Virus record (IMG/VR): IMGVR_UViG_3300010375_000031 | Coordinates: 1-41,614 of that record | Strand: one strand, 5' to 3' | DNA length: 41,614 bases | Source: a virus | Notes under the pieces: model-generated | Databases searched by the model: none | What the model was told of the DNA's origin: nothing | The model's input: only the letters and a program-made list of their open reading frames with translations | Position numbers and translations under genes: made by a program | In this document: positions 20,446 through 29,335 of the stretch, in pieces | How positions within the stretch are numbered: the stretch's first letter is position 1 | Layout of the letters: every line of letters starts with the position of its first letter

Positions 20446-20769
20446 ATGCCGCCGTACGCCACCCCACGCCACAAGCCGATGAATCGGTGCTCGCCTGTTC
20501 ATCAGGTAGAGCAGACCGATCGGCAAGCAAAACGCGCACTCGCAACGAACAGCTCGGCATGGCGCCGCATTCGCACTCGCGTGCTGTTCGAACAACCGCT
20601 ATGCCCGAACCATATCGATCGAATCGTGCCAGCAACGCAGGTCGACCATATCGACGGCAATGCCAGCAACAACGCACGCGATAACCTGCAAGGGCTATGC
20701 GCCTCCTGCCATAGCAGCAAGACGAACCGCGAGCAGGGCGGATTCGGCAACCCGACGCCGCGAACCTGA
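20446..20769 (+). CDS. HNH endonuclease of the packaging region
   Basis: A 107-residue HNH protein: VDHIDGNASNNARDNLQGLC (about 66-85) contains the HNH core, followed by CHSSKTNRE. RxLCxxC-type spacing is loose at the first pair. HNH proteins next to terminase in HK97-type cos phages stimulate TerL cleavage at cos. The gene lies just upstream of the repeat array and terS. The stop TGA is formed by the first repeat unit. Confidence 0.88.
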   Translation: MPPYATPRHKPMNRCSPVHQVEQTDRQAKRALATNSSAWRRIRTRVLFEQPLCPNHIDRIVPATQVDHIDGNASNNARDNLQGLCASCHSSKTNREQGGFGNPTPRT

Positions 20770-20828
20770 ACGAGGTTACAAACCTGAACACGAACCTGAA
20801 CAACCTGAACGGATTTGCAAACCTGAAC
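20763..20828. repeat. Five AACCTGAAC direct repeats, candidate cos/terminase-binding site
   Basis: AACCTGAAC occurs at 20763-20771, 20781-20789, 20793-20801, 20802-20810 and 20820-20828. Spacing is irregular. The array lies between HNH and terS, where HK97-like phages have cos, and resembles iterated terminase-binding sites. From the array to the terS ATG (20829-20921) there is no gene. That stretch includes an AT-rich segment just before terS. Confidence 0.7.
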
Positions 20829-20921
20829 GGGAAGGGGGCAGTGAAAAGTTTGGAGCATTTCGCCTTCGATACGGGCGGCCAGTCAAATTTTCACACCGTC
20901 AAAATCCAATAACTCATTTTT

Positions 20922-21350
20922 ATGGGACGAAAGGCCAAACCGACCTCGCTTAAGCTGATCCAGGGAACCACGAGGCCGGATCGCGACCCGAGTGACGCCC
21001 CCGAGTTCGCTCCGGTGCGCGAGTTTCCGGAGTCGCCGATGCACCTGAATCCGGATGGCGCGAATATGTGGCGCGACCTGGGGCCGAAGTTGGTTGCCGC
21101 CGGCATCCTGCAGGAAGTCGATTTGTATCCGCTCGAACAGCTCTGCTACGCGTGGCAGCGCTTCCGCAAGAAGGCCAAGGCGGACATGGACGTGACCGCC
21201 TCCGAGGACAACGCGCTCAAAGCGCTGTGGTCCGAATTCGGCATGACGCCGGCGGCTCGGCGCCGAGTCGCCGCAAACCTTGTCGATCCTGATGCGCCTC
21301 CCGTCCAAAAGGGCAACGCATTCGCCGGAATCGGTAAGCGAACCTCGTAA
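20922..21350 (+). CDS. terS: Terminase small subunit, P27 family
   Basis: A 142-residue protein starting MGRKAKPTSLKLIQGTTRPD, a typical P27-type N-terminus. LNPDGANMWRDLGPKLVAAG and LEQLCYAWQRFRK form the helical DNA-recognition region, and FGMTPAARRRV ends the fold. It recognises the packaging site and hands DNA to TerL. The overlap with the TerL start is about 60 bases. Confidence 0.93.
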   Translation: MGRKAKPTSLKLIQGTTRPDRDPSDAPEFAPVREFPESPMHLNPDGANMWRDLGPKLVAAGILQEVDLYPLEQLCYAWQRFRKKAKADMDVTASEDNALKALWSEFGMTPAARRRVAANLVDPDAPPVQKGNAFAGIGKRTS

Positions 21351-23031
21351 TTTTGTCGCCATCGCCGTCGCTTACGCGAAGGAGGCGGTCGCTGACAAAT
21401 CGAGGCGGAAGTTCGGGAAGTGGACGCGGCTGGCTGCACGACGGTTTCTCGCCGACCTGAAGCGCGCGCGCGGCCGTCGCGCACCGTTCCGGTTCGATGA
21501 ATGGCATGCAGCGGATCCATGCCGGTTCATCGAGGCATTGCCGCACGTTGAGGGGCGGTGGGATACGCCGAACATCGTCCTACATCCCGCGCATGTGTTC
21601 TTCGTGGTCAACCTGTTCGGCTTCCGCAAGCCGGACGGGTCGAGACGCTTCACAACGGCACTGCTCGCGGTGGCGCGCAAGAATGCGAAGTCGACGCTCG
21701 CCGCCGGCATCCTGCTGTATTGCGAGCTGTGCGAGGGCGAGCTTGGCCCGCAGGTTGTGTCCGCGGCGACGACGGGCGCGCAGGCGCGCATCGTGTTCAA
21801 CATTGCGAAGCGCATGGTCGAGCGAACACCAGACCTGCGGGTGGCTTTCGGTGTGGAACCATTCGCCAATGCGATCGCATGCATCCCGAACGGCGGCACA
21901 TTCAAGCCGATCAATGCGAAGGCATCGACGCAGGACGGGTTGAACCCGTCCGCGATCGGATGTGATGAGGTACACGCGCACAAGACGCACGACCTGCTGA
22001 ACGTACTCAAATCGGCGGCGGGCGCGCGGAAGAATCCGCTGCTGCTGCTGACCACGACCGAGGGCTACGAGACGCCTGGGCCCTGGCCGGAGCAGCGGCA
22101 GTTCGCGGAGAACGTTCTGCTCGGCGTGCTCGAGGCGGATCACTACCTAGCCTTGATTTTCGCCGTCGACGACGACGACGACGATTTCGACGCGGCGCGC
22201 TGGCAGAAGGCGAACCCGTTGATGGATGCGAATCCATTGCTCGCTGCGGAGATCGCGAAGGAAGCGATCGAGGCGAAGGCAATGCCGGGCCGGCTCGGCG
22301 AGTTTCGCATCAAACGATTGAATCGCAGATCCTCGGCTGCGAAGGCTTGGATCGACTTGACGCGCTGGCGGCAGTGCGGTGGCGCGGTCGATCTGGACGC
22401 GCTCGTGGGCGTGCCGTGCTGGGCCGGGCTCGACCTTGCGAGCACGCGTGACCTGTGCTCGTTCCGTCTGGTCTGGAAACTCGACGAGGTGTATCTGACC
22501 GCCGGCTGGCGATGGGTGCCGGCCTGGGCGGTGGCGCAGCGCACGGAGCGTGGCACGGTGCCGTATGCCGGCTGGGTGGCCTCGGGGCTGATTCAGCAGA
22601 CGGATGGCGATGTGGCGGACTATGCCGTGGTCGAGCGCGATATTGCCGCGCTTCACGAGCGGTTTCGCCCGGCCCTGATCGCCTACGACGCGTGGAACGC
22701 ACGCGACCTGGTCAACCGATTGGTTGACCGCGGACTGCCGATGATCGAATTCATCCAAGGGCCGCGCAGCTATCACCCCGCGATGCAAGAGCTTGAGCGC
22801 GCGTACATCGCTGGTCGGCTCGCGCATGGTGGTGATCCGGTACTGACGTGGTGCGCGGCGAACGTAGTGCCGCGGTACGACGCGAACATGAATGGCGCGC
22901 CGGACAAGAAGCGCTCGGCAGACAAGATCGACGACATGACTGCGCTGTTGATGGGCATTGGCGTTTCCCTGGGCGAGCAGCCCAAACCGAAGAAGATCAA
23001 CCAAGGATTCGTGGTGCTATCAGATGTTTGA
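21292..23031 (+). CDS. terL: Terminase large subunit, HK97 type
   Basis: A 579-residue packaging motor. The ATPase half has Walker A-like VARKNAKST and Walker B with catalytic Glu in SAIGCDEVHAH, then LLLLTTTE (coupling motif). The nuclease half has GLDLAST, YDAWNARDL and DKIDDMTALLMG, supplying the acidic residues. The YQ/LPH-type opening (ALPHVEGRW) is typical of Terminase_1. The ATG at 21292 is preferred. A TTG at 21280 would add four residues, and neither has an obvious Shine-Dalgarno, in keeping with coupling to terS. An unusual run of five Asp codons is present at about residue 295. Confidence 0.95.
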   Translation: MRLPSKRATHSPESVSEPRNFVAIAVAYAKEAVADKSRRKFGKWTRLAARRFLADLKRARGRRAPFRFDEWHAADPCRFIEALPHVEGRWDTPNIVLHPAHVFFVVNLFGFRKPDGSRRFTTALLAVARKNAKSTLAAGILLYCELCEGELGPQVVSAATTGAQARIVFNIAKRMVERTPDLRVAFGVEPFANAIACIPNGGTFKPINAKASTQDGLNPSAIGCDEVHAHKTHDLLNVLKSAAGARKNPLLLLTTTEGYETPGPWPEQRQFAENVLLGVLEADHYLALIFAVDDDDDDFDAARWQKANPLMDANPLLAAEIAKEAIEAKAMPGRLGEFRIKRLNRRSSAAKAWIDLTRWRQCGGAVDLDALVGVPCWAGLDLASTRDLCSFRLVWKLDEVYLTAGWRWVPAWAVAQRTERGTVPYAGWVASGLIQQTDGDVADYAVVERDIAALHERFRPALIAYDAWNARDLVNRLVDRGLPMIEFIQGPRSYHPAMQELERAYIAGRLAHGGDPVLTWCAANVVPRYDANMNGAPDKKRSADKIDDMTALLMGIGVSLGEQPKPKKINQGFVVLSDV

Positions 23032-24307
23032 CTGGCTGTTTGGCAAAGACGAGCCGAGCCCGCGCAAGCGGGTAGAGCCCACAATCAGCAATAACGCCGA
23101 TGATTCCAAGATCATCACGTCGTCCGATTACGACGGCATGATGTCGATCTTCGGTGATTTGCCGACTGCGGCCGGTGCCGTTGTGAATGACAAGACGGCG
23201 ATGCGCGTGTCCGCCGTGTACGCGTGCGTGCGCCTCATCGCCGGTGCCGTTGCCAGCCTCCCTTTGAAGTTCTACGAGCGCACGGACGATGTTCCGAAGC
23301 TCATCAAGCACGACTATTGGTGGCTCCTGAACGAGCGGCCGAGCGCGAATTTCAGCGCGGCGACGATGTGGGAACAGGCGGTCGCGCAAGTTCTGCTCCG
23401 CGGAGATGCGGTCGCATATCTCGTCCGCAATCGGGCGTTCCAAGTCACGTCGATCATTCTCTGGCCGCGCGATCGAGTGACGATCTATCGCGTCATTCCG
23501 GACGATCCGCGCGTGGCGCCGCGGTTGCGCTACTACTTCCAGGCGCTCGACGGCTATTTCGGTGCCGAGCAGGAAGATGTCCTGCATTTCCCCGGATTCG
23601 GGTTCAACGGTTGGCAGTCGCTATCCGTGATCCAGTGGGGCGCGCGCACCGGCATCGGCATCGCGATCAAGAGCGACGACTTCGCCGGCAAGTTTTTCGG
23701 ACAGGGCGCGCAGCCGCAGTTCGCTGTGAAGGCTCCGGGCGAGATGACTATCAAGCAGCAGGAAGACTTCCGTCGCTCATGGGTCGCGAAATACAGCGGC
23801 AGCGGCCCGAACGGAATTCCACTCATGCTGACCGAGGGCCTCGACATCCAGCAATTGACGATGACCGCCCAGGATGCGCAGCTCATCGAGTCGCGCCAGT
23901 GGCAGGTAATCGATATCGCGCGCGCGTTCGGCGTGCCGCCGTTCCTGATCGGCGAGACCGAGAAGCAAACGAGTTTCGGCGCCGGTGTCGAAAACATGGG
24001 CATCGGCTTCGTGAAATATACACTTCGGCCTCATCTCGAACGTATCCAACAAGAGCTCAACCACAAGCTGTTCGGCACCGCGCGCTATTTCGCGGAATTC
24101 GACGTCGATGGGTTGATGGAAGCCGACATCAAGGCGCAGGCCGAGTACTTCAAGGCGGCGCTCGGCGGGACGCAAAGCCCGGCGTGGATGACGCCGAACG
24201 AAGTGCGTCGCCGCAAGAACATGTCGCCGATCGACGGCGGCAACGAACTCAGCAAACCGAAGGACAATCCCAATGCGCAAACACCCCCTGCTGCAACTGG
24301 CGGCTGA
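23024..24307 (+). CDS. Portal protein, HK97 family
   Basis: A 427-residue phage portal protein. Signature segments are RVSAVYACVRLIAGAVASLP near residue 65, WEQAVAQVLLRGDAVAYL, and ARAFGVPPFLIGETEKQTSF with the following ENMGIGFVKYTLRPHLERIQ. Twelve copies form the ring at the packaging vertex. It overlaps the TerL stop by 8 bases. The end carries a disordered Pro/Asn-rich tail overlapping the protease gene by 35 bases. Confidence 0.95.
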   Translation: MFDWLFGKDEPSPRKRVEPTISNNADDSKIITSSDYDGMMSIFGDLPTAAGAVVNDKTAMRVSAVYACVRLIAGAVASLPLKFYERTDDVPKLIKHDYWWLLNERPSANFSAATMWEQAVAQVLLRGDAVAYLVRNRAFQVTSIILWPRDRVTIYRVIPDDPRVAPRLRYYFQALDGYFGAEQEDVLHFPGFGFNGWQSLSVIQWGARTGIGIAIKSDDFAGKFFGQGAQPQFAVKAPGEMTIKQQEDFRRSWVAKYSGSGPNGIPLMLTEGLDIQQLTMTAQDAQLIESRQWQVIDIARAFGVPPFLIGETEKQTSFGAGVENMGIGFVKYTLRPHLERIQQELNHKLFGTARYFAEFDVDGLMEADIKAQAEYFKAALGGTQSPAWMTPNEVRRRKNMSPIDGGNELSKPKDNPNAQTPPAATGG

Positions 24308-24986
24308 CAACGCGCGCGCATCCAAGCCGCTGCGCGCAGAGTCCAGCGGAGACGAAGCGACGATCTATCTGTATGGCGTCATCGGCGGCTGGTGGGGCGA
24401 TATCGACGCCCAGGAATTCGCCAAGTCGCTCGCCGCAATAACCGCGGGCACGATCCACCTGCGCATCAATTCGCCCGGCGGCGATGTGTTCGACGCGCGC
24501 GCGATGATGACGGCAATTCGCCAGCATTCGGCGAACGTCATTGCGCACGTGGACGGATTGGCCGCGTCGGCGGCGACCGATATCTGCATGGCGGCGGACG
24601 AGGTGGAGATCACACAGGGTGCGTTCTTCATGATCCACAACGCTTGGACGGTCGCGATCGGCAACAAGACCGATATGCGTACTACTGCCGATTTGTTGGA
24701 GAAGGTCGACATCGCGATCACGAACGACTACGCCGTACGATCGAAACAGGATGCCGCGCAGATCACGAAATGGATGGATGCTGAGACCTGGTTCACCGCC
24801 GACGAGGCGGTTTCGAACGGGTTTGCCGATCGCGTGGTCGAGGCGGCGGCCAAGCCGGCGAATGCTTGGAACCTGTCGGCTTATCAGAACGCGCCGCGCG
24901 CGCTGACCGAGTCCATTCCGGATCCGGAAGCGCATCGCGCGCACCTTGAGCGGCATCTCAAGCTGCTCGCCATGAATTCCGCGTAA
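24273..24986 (+). CDS. Head maturation protease, ClpP-like
   Basis: A 237-residue serine protease with ClpP/S49 fold: INSPGGDVFDA (65-75), nucleophile S99 in VDGLAASAATD, and H122 in FFMIHNAW. It should remove the delta domain of the major capsid protein during prohead maturation. It starts inside the portal gene, as in many HK97-type phages. No separate scaffold protein is seen. Confidence 0.93.
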   Translation: MRKHPLLQLAADNARASKPLRAESSGDEATIYLYGVIGGWWGDIDAQEFAKSLAAITAGTIHLRINSPGGDVFDARAMMTAIRQHSANVIAHVDGLAASAATDICMAADEVEITQGAFFMIHNAWTVAIGNKTDMRTTADLLEKVDIAITNDYAVRSKQDAAQITKWMDAETWFTADEAVSNGFADRVVEAAAKPANAWNLSAYQNAPRALTESIPDPEAHRAHLERHLKLLAMNSA

Positions 24987-25010
24987 CGGGTGCTCCCGCA
25001 CGCTGAAGCA

Positions 25011-25037
25011 AAGCCGCCTCCGGGCGGCTTTTTTATT
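25011..25037 (+). terminator. Terminator-like hairpin between protease and capsid genes
   Basis: AAAGCCGCC-TCCG-GGCGGCTTT is followed by TTTTATTT. It is a strong intrinsic terminator shape in the middle of the late operon. It probably relies on Q antitermination or gives a stable 5' end to capsid mRNA. Confidence 0.8.
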
Positions 25038-25060
25038 TCCCACCATCGAAGGAAAAGGCA

Positions 25061-26314
25061 ATGACGAACAAGATCACCGCCATGCGGGAGCGCCGTAATG
25101 CGCTGGCGAAAGACACCCGCAACCTGCTCGACCAGAATCCGGGCGCGAACTGGAACGCCGAGCACCAGAAGAAGTATGACGAGAACACGGCCGAGATCGT
25201 ACGCATCGATGCTGAGCTCGACCGTCACCAGAAGATCCTCGACCTCGAAGCCGAGCGCGATTTCTCGAAGCTGATCGGCAACGACCCGGGCGCGAACGGC
25301 GGCGGCGAGAAGGACCAGACCGAAGCGGCGGCCGTGAAATCGTTCCTGCGCGGCGGCCTGTCGAACTTGTCAGATGATCAGCGCGGCCGCATGCGCCAGC
25401 GCCAGAACTCCGACATCCAGAACGCCATGTCGACCACGACCGGCAGCGAGGGCGGCTATACCGTTGCGGAGGAATGGAACAAGAAGCTCGAGGAAGCGCT
25501 CAAGGCATACGGCGGCATGCGTGCCGTCGCAACCGTCATTCGTACGGCGACTGGTGCGGCGCTGCATTTCCCGAAGACGGATGCAACGTCAGAGGAGGGC
25601 GAGATCGTCGGACAGAATGTCGCGGCAAGCGCGCTGGACACCACGTTCAGCACGGCCCTGCTCGGCGCGTTCAAGTACAGCTCGAAATCAATCGCCCTGC
25701 CGTTCGAACTTCTGCAGGACAGCTTCCTGGACATCGAGTCCTACGTCCTGAAGCTGCTCGCGACCCGCATCGGCCGCATCCAGAACCGCCACTATACCGT
25801 CGGTGCCGGCACGACCGAGCCGTTCGGCATCGTTACGACAGCATCGGCGGGCAAGGTCGGCGCGACCGGCGAAACGCTCACGGTGTCGTATGACGATCTG
25901 GTGGACTTGGAGCACAGCGTCGACCCGGCGTATCGCGGCAACGGGAAGTACATGATGCACGACACTTCGGTGAAGGTGCTGCGCAAGCTGAAGGATGCGC
26001 AGAACCGCCCGATCTTCGTGCCGGGCTACGAGGCGAACGCCATGATCAATGGCGGCGCGCCGGACACGCTCATGGGCCGCGCAATCCAGGTCAATCAGAA
26101 CATGCCTGTGATGGCTGCGAACGCGAAGTCGATCCTGTTCGGCGACTTCTCGAAGTACACCATCCGCGACGTGATGGACCTGACGTTGTTCCGCATGACC
26201 GACAGCGCCTTCACACTGAAGGGTCAGGTCGGCTTCGTCGGCTTCCTGCGCAGCGACGGTAACCTGATCGATGCCGGCGGCGCAGTGAAGTATTTCCAGA
26301 ACTCGGCGACCTGA
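25061..26314 (+). CDS. Major capsid protein, HK97 fold
   Basis: A 417-residue protein. The N-terminal about 100 residues are a charged coiled coil (MRERRNALAKDTRNLLDQ, EHQKKYDENTAEIVRIDAEL), i.e. the delta/scaffold domain. A Gly-rich linker follows, then the capsid core starting near TGSEGGYTV with PFELLQDSFLDIESYVLK and the final FVGFLRSDGNLIDAGGAV. Cleavage by the upstream protease is expected in the Gly/Ser-rich linker region. AAGGAAAAGG before the ATG is a strong ribosome site, fitting the high dose of capsid. Confidence 0.96.
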   Translation: MTNKITAMRERRNALAKDTRNLLDQNPGANWNAEHQKKYDENTAEIVRIDAELDRHQKILDLEAERDFSKLIGNDPGANGGGEKDQTEAAAVKSFLRGGLSNLSDDQRGRMRQRQNSDIQNAMSTTTGSEGGYTVAEEWNKKLEEALKAYGGMRAVATVIRTATGAALHFPKTDATSEEGEIVGQNVAASALDTTFSTALLGAFKYSSKSIALPFELLQDSFLDIESYVLKLLATRIGRIQNRHYTVGAGTTEPFGIVTTASAGKVGATGETLTVSYDDLVDLEHSVDPAYRGNGKYMMHDTSVKVLRKLKDAQNRPIFVPGYEANAMINGGAPDTLMGRAIQVNQNMPVMAANAKSILFGDFSKYTIRDVMDLTLFRMTDSAFTLKGQVGFVGFLRSDGNLIDAGGAVKYFQNSAT

Positions 26315-26341
26315 CCCGAGCACTCGGCCTTCAACCCAATC

Positions 26342-26366
26342 GCGGGGCGGCGCTTCGTCGCCCCGC
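26342..26366. other. GC-rich hairpin after the capsid gene
   Basis: GCGGGGCG (26342-26349) pairs with CGCCCCGC (26359-26366) around a 9-base loop. No T-run follows, so it is more likely an mRNA-stabilising structure than a terminator. Confidence 0.55.
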
Positions 26367-26378
26367 TCGGAGAATCTC

Positions 26379-26576
26379 ATGGCAAAGAAAGACACCACCG
26401 GTGGCGGCAATGCGCGCGTCCTCGTCGATTGTCACCTCGGCAAAATCAACGACGTCGTTTCGCTTGGCGAGGACGAACTGAAATCCGCTCTGGCCGCAGG
26501 TCTTATCGACAACGACGATGCGGCGGTGAAGTTCGCCGAAGCGCTCAAGCCGGCCGAGAACAGCGAGCAGGCGTAA
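26379..26576 (+). CDS. Small structural-region protein, 65 aa
   Basis: A short protein with ARVLVDCHLGKINDVVSLGE and a helical end (DDAAVKFAEALKPAEN). GGAGAATCTC precedes the ATG. It sits between capsid and connector, where HK97-type phages often have small head proteins. No family named with confidence. Confidence 0.72.
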   Translation: MAKKDTTGGGNARVLVDCHLGKINDVVSLGEDELKSALAAGLIDNDDAAVKFAEALKPAENSEQA

Positions 26577-26579
26577 TCC

Positions 26580-27143
26580 ATGACCATCACTGTCGTCACG
26601 CAGGCGGGGTCGCCTGCGGTCACGCTGGATCAAGCGAAGAGGCATCTGCGCTATGTGCTTTCCGATCAGGACGACCTGATCGGACTGTACGTTCAGGTCG
26701 CGACCACGCACGTCCAGAGGATTTGCGAGTTTGCGATCGGACAACAGGTATGGATGCTGACGCTCGATGCGTTTCCGGCGACCATCGAACTGCCTGGCGG
26801 TGCAGTATCCGCCGTGACGACAGTGGCATATGTCGACCAGTCCGGCACGGATCAGTCGTTGCAGCCGACGGATTTCCGTCTCGACTCCAAGAGCACGCCG
26901 GCGCGCTTGACGCCCACCAGCGCGCAGGGCTGGCCGTTCACGGCACCCGTAACCAATGCGGTGTCCGTGACGTACACGGTAGGTAGCGATGACGTGCCGG
27001 CGCCGCTCAAGTCTGCGATCCTGTTGATCGCCGGCGATCTGTTCGAGAATCGGCAACAGATCGATATGGACAGCCGCGCAGTCGTCGCGGAATCGCCAAC
27101 CGTGCGTCGGCTGATCTTTCCATACCGGCGAGTCCTGCCGTGA
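26580..27143 (+). CDS. Head-tail connector, gp6-like
   Basis: A 187-residue protein with the connector pattern VTLDQAKRHLRYVLSDQDDL, LIGLYVQVATTHVQRICEFA near the N-terminus and PAPLKSAILLIAGDLFENRQ near the C-terminus. It should assemble on the portal ring. The gene starts 3 bases after the previous stop and overlaps the next GTG start. Confidence 0.9.
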   Translation: MTITVVTQAGSPAVTLDQAKRHLRYVLSDQDDLIGLYVQVATTHVQRICEFAIGQQVWMLTLDAFPATIELPGGAVSAVTTVAYVDQSGTDQSLQPTDFRLDSKSTPARLTPTSAQGWPFTAPVTNAVSVTYTVGSDDVPAPLKSAILLIAGDLFENRQQIDMDSRAVVAESPTVRRLIFPYRRVLP

Positions 27144-27478
27144 GGATCGGAACTCTGCGGCACCTCGTCAGCATCGACGAGCCGATCGAAACACGCGATG
27201 GGGAAGGAAACACCTCGCTGAGCTGGCAGCCCTTCGCGGAAAACCTGCCTGCGTCGATCGAACCCGTATCTGCACGCGAGTTCATCGCTGCCGCAGCCAC
27301 GGAGAGCGCGGTCAGTGTGCGTATCGTGATTCGTTTCGTTCCTGGCATTCGGGCAAAGATGCGCGCGCGGCGCCTTGACGACGGCCGCGTCTACGACATC
27401 GAGGGAGTGCTCGAAGATCCCCGCAGCGGCCAGGCCTATATCACGCTGCCGTGCAGCACGGGCGTAAACAATGGCTAG
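27140..27478 (+). CDS. Head closure / head-tail adaptor protein
   Basis: A 112-residue protein typical of the SPP1 gp16-like family: RIGTLRHLVSIDEPIETRDG, then SIEPVSAREFIAAAATES and YDIEGVLEDPRSGQAYITLP. It stops DNA leaking and joins tail to head. GTG start in GTGAGG overlaps the connector stop by 4 bases. Confidence 0.88.
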   Translation: MRIGTLRHLVSIDEPIETRDGEGNTSLSWQPFAENLPASIEPVSAREFIAAAATESAVSVRIVIRFVPGIRAKMRARRLDDGRVYDIEGVLEDPRSGQAYITLPCSTGVNNG

Positions 27479-27983
27479 CGTAAAGATCGAGGGGCTCGAT
27501 CAGATCGTCGCAAACCTCCGCGCATTGCCCGCAGCCATCGCCGGCAAGGGCGGCGGTCCGATCCGGCAGGCCTTGTTCCAAGCGGCGAAGTTGATTCGTG
27601 ATGACGCGCGAGCACGCGCTCCGGTCGATGCTCGTTCGGATCGCGTCGGGCCGCATCTGCGCGACCAGATCATCATGAAGCGCGATCCCAATCCGCGTGC
27701 TGTCGACAACGCCGCCGAGCGATACATCGTCACGGTGAAGTACAAGGCGAAAAAGTATACGAATAATCGAAAAAATCGCCGTCGGGGCTTGGTCGGGCAG
27801 TCCTACCAGAACTTCGGCGATTTCTACTACTGGCGGTTCATTGAGTTCGGCACCTCAAAGATGCCGGCGCGCTCCTTCCTTCGCGCCGCGTTCGAAGCGA
27901 ACAAGGCGGCACTCCCGAACATCACGCGCGATGCCCTCGCCACTGGCATCGCCAAAGCGGTGCAGAAGATGGCCCGCACATGA
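27471..27983 (+). CDS. HK97 gp10-like tail completion protein
   Basis: A 170-residue protein: IEGLDQIVANLRALPAAIAG opening, RDDARARAPVDAR, then FYYWRFIEFGTSKMPARSFL, which is the gp10 signature. It overlaps neighbours by 8 and 4 bases. Probably part of the head-tail joining complex. Confidence 0.92.
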   Translation: MASVKIEGLDQIVANLRALPAAIAGKGGGPIRQALFQAAKLIRDDARARAPVDARSDRVGPHLRDQIIMKRDPNPRAVDNAAERYIVTVKYKAKKYTNNRKNRRRGLVGQSYQNFGDFYYWRFIEFGTSKMPARSFLRAAFEANKAALPNITRDALATGIAKAVQKMART

Positions 27984-28333
27984 CCGCACCGATCTACCAA
28001 TGGCTGAGCACCGACACCGCAGTTGCGGCGATCGCCGGCACGCGCATCTACCAGACCATCGCTCCGCAGGACGTGGTGAAGCCGTACGTCACCTGGAACA
28101 TCGTCGGCGGTCATTCCGAATCGTACCTGTCCGAAGGGGCTGGGAGTGATCAGCAGCGCATCCAGGTCGATGTCTGGGCTCTCGACGGGGTAGGGCGGAA
28201 GAACCTCGCCAACGCTGTGCGCGACGCGCTCGAACCATACGGCTATCCGGTCGGCGTGCCGATGGATGACTACGAGAGCGACACGAAGCTCTTTCGCATG
28301 ATGCTGCAATTCAACTTCTGGACGCCGCACTAG
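27980..28333 (+). CDS. Tail terminator/completion protein, DUF3168
   Basis: A 117-residue protein with APIYQWLSTDTAVAAIAGTR, IYQTIAPQDVVKPYVTWNIV and QQRIQVDVWALDGVGRKNLA, the pattern of DUF3168 tail proteins. Such proteins cap the tail tube. ATGA overlap with the gp10-like gene. Confidence 0.9.
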   Translation: MTAPIYQWLSTDTAVAAIAGTRIYQTIAPQDVVKPYVTWNIVGGHSESYLSEGAGSDQQRIQVDVWALDGVGRKNLANAVRDALEPYGYPVGVPMDDYESDTKLFRMMLQFNFWTPH

Positions 28334-28359
28334 GCACGGTGCGAACGACTGGAAAAAGC

Positions 28360-28384
28360 AACCCGCCTTGTGCGGGTTTTTTTG
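28360..28384 (+). terminator. Terminator-like hairpin before the tail tube gene
   Basis: AACCCGC-CTTGT-GCGGGTT followed by TTTTTG. Strong intrinsic terminator form inside the late operon, just before a highly expressed gene, like the one before the capsid gene. Confidence 0.82.
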
Positions 28385-28415
28385 TGCCTGAAAAACCTAC
28401 CACGAGGAAATTGCA

Positions 28416-29228
28416 ATGAGTAATGAAGTCAAAACCCAGGGTTTCGAGCTGTACGTCATCGATGACGTTTCGGTTCTACCCGCTCCGGTTCAGACAGCGG
28501 CCGCCATGGCGGGAACCGGCGGTACGGTCGCCGCCGGCACGTACTACGCCAAGATCACGGCCGTGAATGCGCAGGGCGAAACGATCGGCTCCAATGAGCA
28601 GTCGATCACGACGACCGGCTCGACATCCACAATCACGTGGAATTGGGGCGTAGTCGCTGGTGCAACCAGTCACCGTATCTATGTCGGCACCGCCGCCGGC
28701 GCGGAAAGTTCGTATTTCACCGTCGCTGCGGTGGGCACGTACACGCAGACCACCACGGCGGGTACCGCGGGCACGGTCCCCACGACCAATACGGCCACGC
28801 TGTCGCCGGCCCTGCGCAAGATTGCCAACGTCACCGATATCGGCGAGTTCGGCGCGCAGTCGAACGACATCGACACGACGAACCTCGACAGCACCGGAAA
28901 GGAATACATCCAGGGCCTGCCGGATTTCGGCAATGCGCAGATCAAGGTCAATCTGAAGAAGGGCGACATCGGCCATAAGCTGCTCAGCAAGCTCGCCTCG
29001 GCCGGAGGCGATACGCGCAAGAAGTGGGCGATCCTCGGCTCCGGCGGCGTCTCCGTGCCGGCAGTGTCCGCTGGTGCCTATGACTTTTCCGCTGTCACCG
29101 ATCGCGACTACTGGTCGTTCACCGCGGGCGTGAAGTCGTTCCGCTTCCCCGTCAGCCTCGACCAGATCGTCAAAGCCACGGTCGATCTGAAGATTTCCGG
29201 CTCCGTCACGACCTCCCTCAACGCGTAA
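28416..29228 (+). CDS. Major tail tube protein with an inserted Ig/FN3-like domain
   Basis: A 270-residue protein. Residues 1-20 and about 128-270 form the tube protein (ALRKIANVTDIGEFGAQSND, FGNAQIKVNLKKGDIGHKLL, KSFRFPVSLDQIVKATVDLK). Between them (about 22-128) lies a Thr/Ala/Gly-rich beta domain with GTYYAKITAVNAQGETIGSN and GATSHRIYVGT, as in fibronectin-III/Ig-like decorations of tails. Such domains usually sit at the C-terminus of tube proteins. AGGAAATTGC precedes the ATG. Confidence 0.87.
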   Translation: MSNEVKTQGFELYVIDDVSVLPAPVQTAAAMAGTGGTVAAGTYYAKITAVNAQGETIGSNEQSITTTGSTSTITWNWGVVAGATSHRIYVGTAAGAESSYFTVAAVGTYTQTTTAGTAGTVPTTNTATLSPALRKIANVTDIGEFGAQSNDIDTTNLDSTGKEYIQGLPDFGNAQIKVNLKKGDIGHKLLSKLASAGGDTRKKWAILGSGGVSVPAVSAGAYDFSAVTDRDYWSFTAGVKSFRFPVSLDQIVKATVDLKISGSVTTSLNA

Positions 29229-29335
29229 GCGACACCAACGGCGAGCACTTCCAACGGCTCGCGGTTGGCGCGGACGGCTCTGTGTCGTTCGCCGTGGCGC
29301 ATCCCCTGCGCCAACCGCTTCTCTGAGGTATCCCC

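Noticed and set aside
23224-24441. 405-codon plus frame within the portal gene
   Set aside because: An alternative frame of the portal gene, Arg/Ala/Gly-rich and low complexity. The portal signature is clear in the other frame.
25011-28384. Operon ends at the strong hairpins before the capsid and tail tube genes
   Set aside because: The structural genes on both sides belong to one conserved late order, and Q antitermination would read through. They are kept as terminator-like elements rather than true operon ends.
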